Origin: JANPCX01 sp031431125
GTDB lineage: Bacteria; Pseudomonadota; Gammaproteobacteria; Burkholderiales; Burkholderiaceae_C
Length of the DNA stretch: 18,358 bases
Direction of reading: 5' to 3'
NCBI GenBank assembly: GCA_031431125.1
Contig: JANPCX010000006.1
Location: 1 to 18,358 of the forward strand
Each line of letters opens with the position of its first letter. The stretch's first letter is position 1. Positions 15,168 through 18,358 of the stretch are shown here, piece by piece. Both the position numbers and the translations under genes were made by a program. Below the pieces are notes generated by a model. The model was not told the DNA's origin. It searched no databases and saw only the letters and a program-made list of their open reading frames with translations.

Positions 15168-17270
15168 ATGGCCCGCAAGACCCCCATCGAGCGCTATCGC
15201 AACATTGGTATCTCGGCTCACATTGACGCCGGCAAAACCACGACCACCGAACGCATCTTGTTTTACACCGGTGTGAACCACAAGATTGGTGAAGTGCATG
15301 ATGGCGCGGCCACCATGGACTGGATGGAGCAAGAGCAAGAGCGTGGCATCACCATCACCTCGGCGGCGACCACCTGCTTCTGGAAGGGCATGGATTTGTC
15401 CCTGCCTGAGCACCGCATCAACATCATCGACACCCCTGGGCACGTGGACTTCACGATTGAAGTCGAGCGTTCCATGCGCGTGCTCGACGGCGCTTGCATG
15501 GTTTACTGCGCCGTGGGCGGTGTGCAGCCCCAATCTGAAACCGTTTGGCGTCAAGCCACCAAGTACAAAGTGCCGCGCCTGGCCTTCGTGAACAAAATGG
15601 ACCGCACCGGTGCCAACTTCTTCAAGGTCTATGACCAGATGAAGGTGCGCCTGCGCGCCAATCCCGTGCCCGTGGTCATTCCCATTGGCGCTGAAGAAAA
15701 CTTCACCGGCGTGGTCGATCTCATCAAGATGAAAGCCATCATCTGGGACGAAGCGTCGCAAGGCATGAAGTTCAACTTCGAAGAAATTCCTGCTGAGCTC
15801 TTGGTTGAAGCCAAGAAGTGGCGTGAAAACCTGGTGGAAGCGGCTGCGGAATCCAGCGAAGCGCTGATGAACAAATACCTCGAGTCCGGCGACTTGACCG
15901 AAGACGAAATCAAGTCGGGCATTCGGGCGCGTACCTTGGCTGCTGAAATTCAGCCCATGTTCTGCGGCTCTGCCTTCAAGAACAAGGGCGTGCAGCGCAT
16001 GCTGGATGGCGTGATCGACTTCATGCCTTCGCCCATCGACATCCCACCGGTGCCCGGCACCGACGACGACGACAAAGACACTTCGCGCCGCGCTGCGGAT
16101 GACGAAAAGTTTGCCGCCTTGGCCTTCAAGCTGATGACCGACCCCTACGTTGGTCAGCTCACCTTCGTGCGCGTTTATTCCGGCGTGCTGAAGTCTGGCG
16201 ATTCGGTCTACAACCCGATTCGCGGCAAGAAAGAGCGCATTGGCCGAATTCTGCAAATGCACGCCAACCAGCGCGAAGAAATCAAAGAAATTTTGGCCGG
16301 TGACATCGCCGCTTGCGTGGGCTTGAAAGACGTGACCACGGGCGAAACCCTGTGCGATCCAGACGCCATCATCACGCTGGAAAAGATGATTTTTCCAGAG
16401 CCCGTGATTTCGCAGGCGGTGGAGCCCAAGACCAAGGCCGACCAAGAAAAGATGGGCATTGCTTTGGGCCGTTTGGCACAGGAAGATCCTTCATTTCGCG
16501 TCAAGACCGACGAAGAATCGGGCCAGACCATCATCTCTGGCATGGGCGAGTTGCACCTGGAAATCATTGTTGACCGCATGAAGCGCGAGTTCGGCGTGGA
16601 GGCCAACGTGGGTAAGCCACAAGTGGCTTATCGCGAAACCATCCGCAAGGCTGTGTCCGACATTGAAGGCAAGTTTGTTCGCCAATCTGGCGGCAAGGGC
16701 CAGTACGGCCACGTCGTGTTGAAGATTGAACCGCAAGAGCCCGGTAAAGGGTTCGAGTTCGTTGACGCCATCAAAGGTGGCGTGGTGCCACGCGAGTTCA
16801 TTCCTGCGGTGCGCAAGGGTGTCGAAGATTCCCTGCCCAATGGCGTGCTCGCCGGTTACCCCGTGGTCGACGTGAAGGTGACGCTGACTTTCGGCTCTTA
16901 CCACGAGGTGGACTCGAACGAAAACGCCTTCAAGATGGCGGCCAGCCTGGGTTTCAAAGACGGTTGCCGCAAGGCCACGCCGGTGATTTTGGAGCCCATG
17001 ATGGCGGTGGAAGTGGAAACGCCTGAAGACTATGCGGGCAACGTGATGGGTGATTTGTCGTCACGTCGCGGCATGGTGCAGGGCATGGACGACATGCCCG
17101 GCGGCGGCAAGGCCATCAAGGCCGAAGTGCCCCTGTCAGAAATGTTCGGCTACTCGACCACACTGCGTTCCATGTCGCAAGGTCGCGCTACCTACACGAT
17201 GGAGTTCAAGCACTACAGCGAGGCGCCTAAAAACGTCGTTGACGCGATCATTACTGCGCGTGGCAAGTAA
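15168..17270 (+). CDS. fusA: Elongation factor G
   Basis: 700 residues. This GTPase drives tRNA-mRNA translocation and, with RRF, ribosome recycling. G1 is AHIDAGKT (17-24), switch I includes RGITITSAAT (59-68), G3 is DTPGH (88-92) and G4 is NKMD (142-145). An acidic loop with DDDDKDTSRRAADDEKF follows the G domain, and domains II-V continue to the end, including MGELHLEIIVDRMKREFGV. The length and domain order are those of the translational form. GGAG at 15157-15160 is 7 bases before the ATG. No rescue-type paralogue features are seen. Confidence 0.99.
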   Translation: MARKTPIERYRNIGISAHIDAGKTTTTERILFYTGVNHKIGEVHDGAATMDWMEQEQERGITITSAATTCFWKGMDLSLPEHRINIIDTPGHVDFTIEVERSMRVLDGACMVYCAVGGVQPQSETVWRQATKYKVPRLAFVNKMDRTGANFFKVYDQMKVRLRANPVPVVIPIGAEENFTGVVDLIKMKAIIWDEASQGMKFNFEEIPAELLVEAKKWRENLVEAAAESSEALMNKYLESGDLTEDEIKSGIRARTLAAEIQPMFCGSAFKNKGVQRMLDGVIDFMPSPIDIPPVPGTDDDDKDTSRRAADDEKFAALAFKLMTDPYVGQLTFVRVYSGVLKSGDSVYNPIRGKKERIGRILQMHANQREEIKEILAGDIAACVGLKDVTTGETLCDPDAIITLEKMIFPEPVISQAVEPKTKADQEKMGIALGRLAQEDPSFRVKTDEESGQTIISGMGELHLEIIVDRMKREFGVEANVGKPQVAYRETIRKAVSDIEGKFVRQSGGKGQYGHVVLKIEPQEPGKGFEFVDAIKGGVVPREFIPAVRKGVEDSLPNGVLAGYPVVDVKVTLTFGSYHEVDSNENAFKMAASLGFKDGCRKATPVILEPMMAVEVETPEDYAGNVMGDLSSRRGMVQGMDDMPGGGKAIKAEVPLSEMFGYSTTLRSMSQGRATYTMEFKHYSEAPKNVVDAIITARGK

Positions 17271-17301
17271 CGGCGGCAAATAAGTTATTCAAGCCGGTCT
17301 T

Positions 17302-17350
17302 CGGTGGGTTGTCCTTGGTTGCCAGTGGCCAAGGAGGCAACAACCCACCG
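17302..17350 (+). other. Long bulged hairpin in the fusA–tuf spacer
   Basis: A perfect 11-bp outer stem pairs 17302-17312 with 17340-17350. Stacked directly on it is a perfect 6-bp inner stem, 17313-17318/17329-17334, with a 5-base bulge (17335-17339) on the 3' side. TTGCC (17319-17323) can instead pair with GGCAA (17336-17340), an alternative fold. No U tract follows, so a processing or stability element is more likely than a terminator. Confidence 0.6.
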
Positions 17351-17399
17351 GAAACCTTAACCAGCACACTGGCTTCGTTCTTTATCCGGAGATTTAAAA

Positions 17400-18358
<959 letters not shown>

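Overview
The window is the core transcription and translation cluster of a betaproteobacterium. Protein sequences, the order tuf–tRNA-Trp–secE–nusG–rplKAJL–rpoBC, and the rpsL–rpsG–fusA–tuf block that follows all fit Burkholderiales, most likely Comamonadaceae. The genus cannot be fixed from this sequence. All genes but one are on the plus strand. The genes are intact except for the two tuf copies cut by the window ends.

Layout: 1-141 is the 3' end of one tuf gene. tRNA-Trp (271-346) follows, then secE and nusG, which encode a Sec translocase subunit and a transcription elongation factor. rplK-rplA encode L11 and L1, rplJ-rplL encode the L10/L12 stalk, and rpoB-rpoC encode RNA polymerase beta and beta'. 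A strong intrinsic terminator at 12886-12912 closes this block. Next come two genes that do not belong to the ribosomal/RNA polymerase set. One is methylglyoxal synthase (mgsA, plus strand). The other is a PIN-domain ribonuclease-like gene (minus strand) whose 3' end overlaps mgsA by 12 bp. A near-consensus sigma-70 promoter (13885-13913) then starts the str operon: rpsL, rpsG, fusA and a second tuf, which runs off the window.

The coding genes are conventional. The less ordinary material lies between them, where almost every spacer can fold into strong hairpins. The rplA-rplJ spacer carries a recognisable L10-leader core. The 352-bp rplL-rpoB spacer holds a terminator-like attenuator, a long UUCG-capped hairpin, and then a compact set of helices including a well-formed three-way junction just ahead of rpoB. 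The nusG-rplK, rpsL-rpsG, rpsG-fusA and fusA-tuf spacers are also structured. These are the likely sites of autoregulation, attenuation and RNA processing that set the ratios of the products. All structures were found by reading complementary arms by eye. No folding energy, alignment or database search was run.
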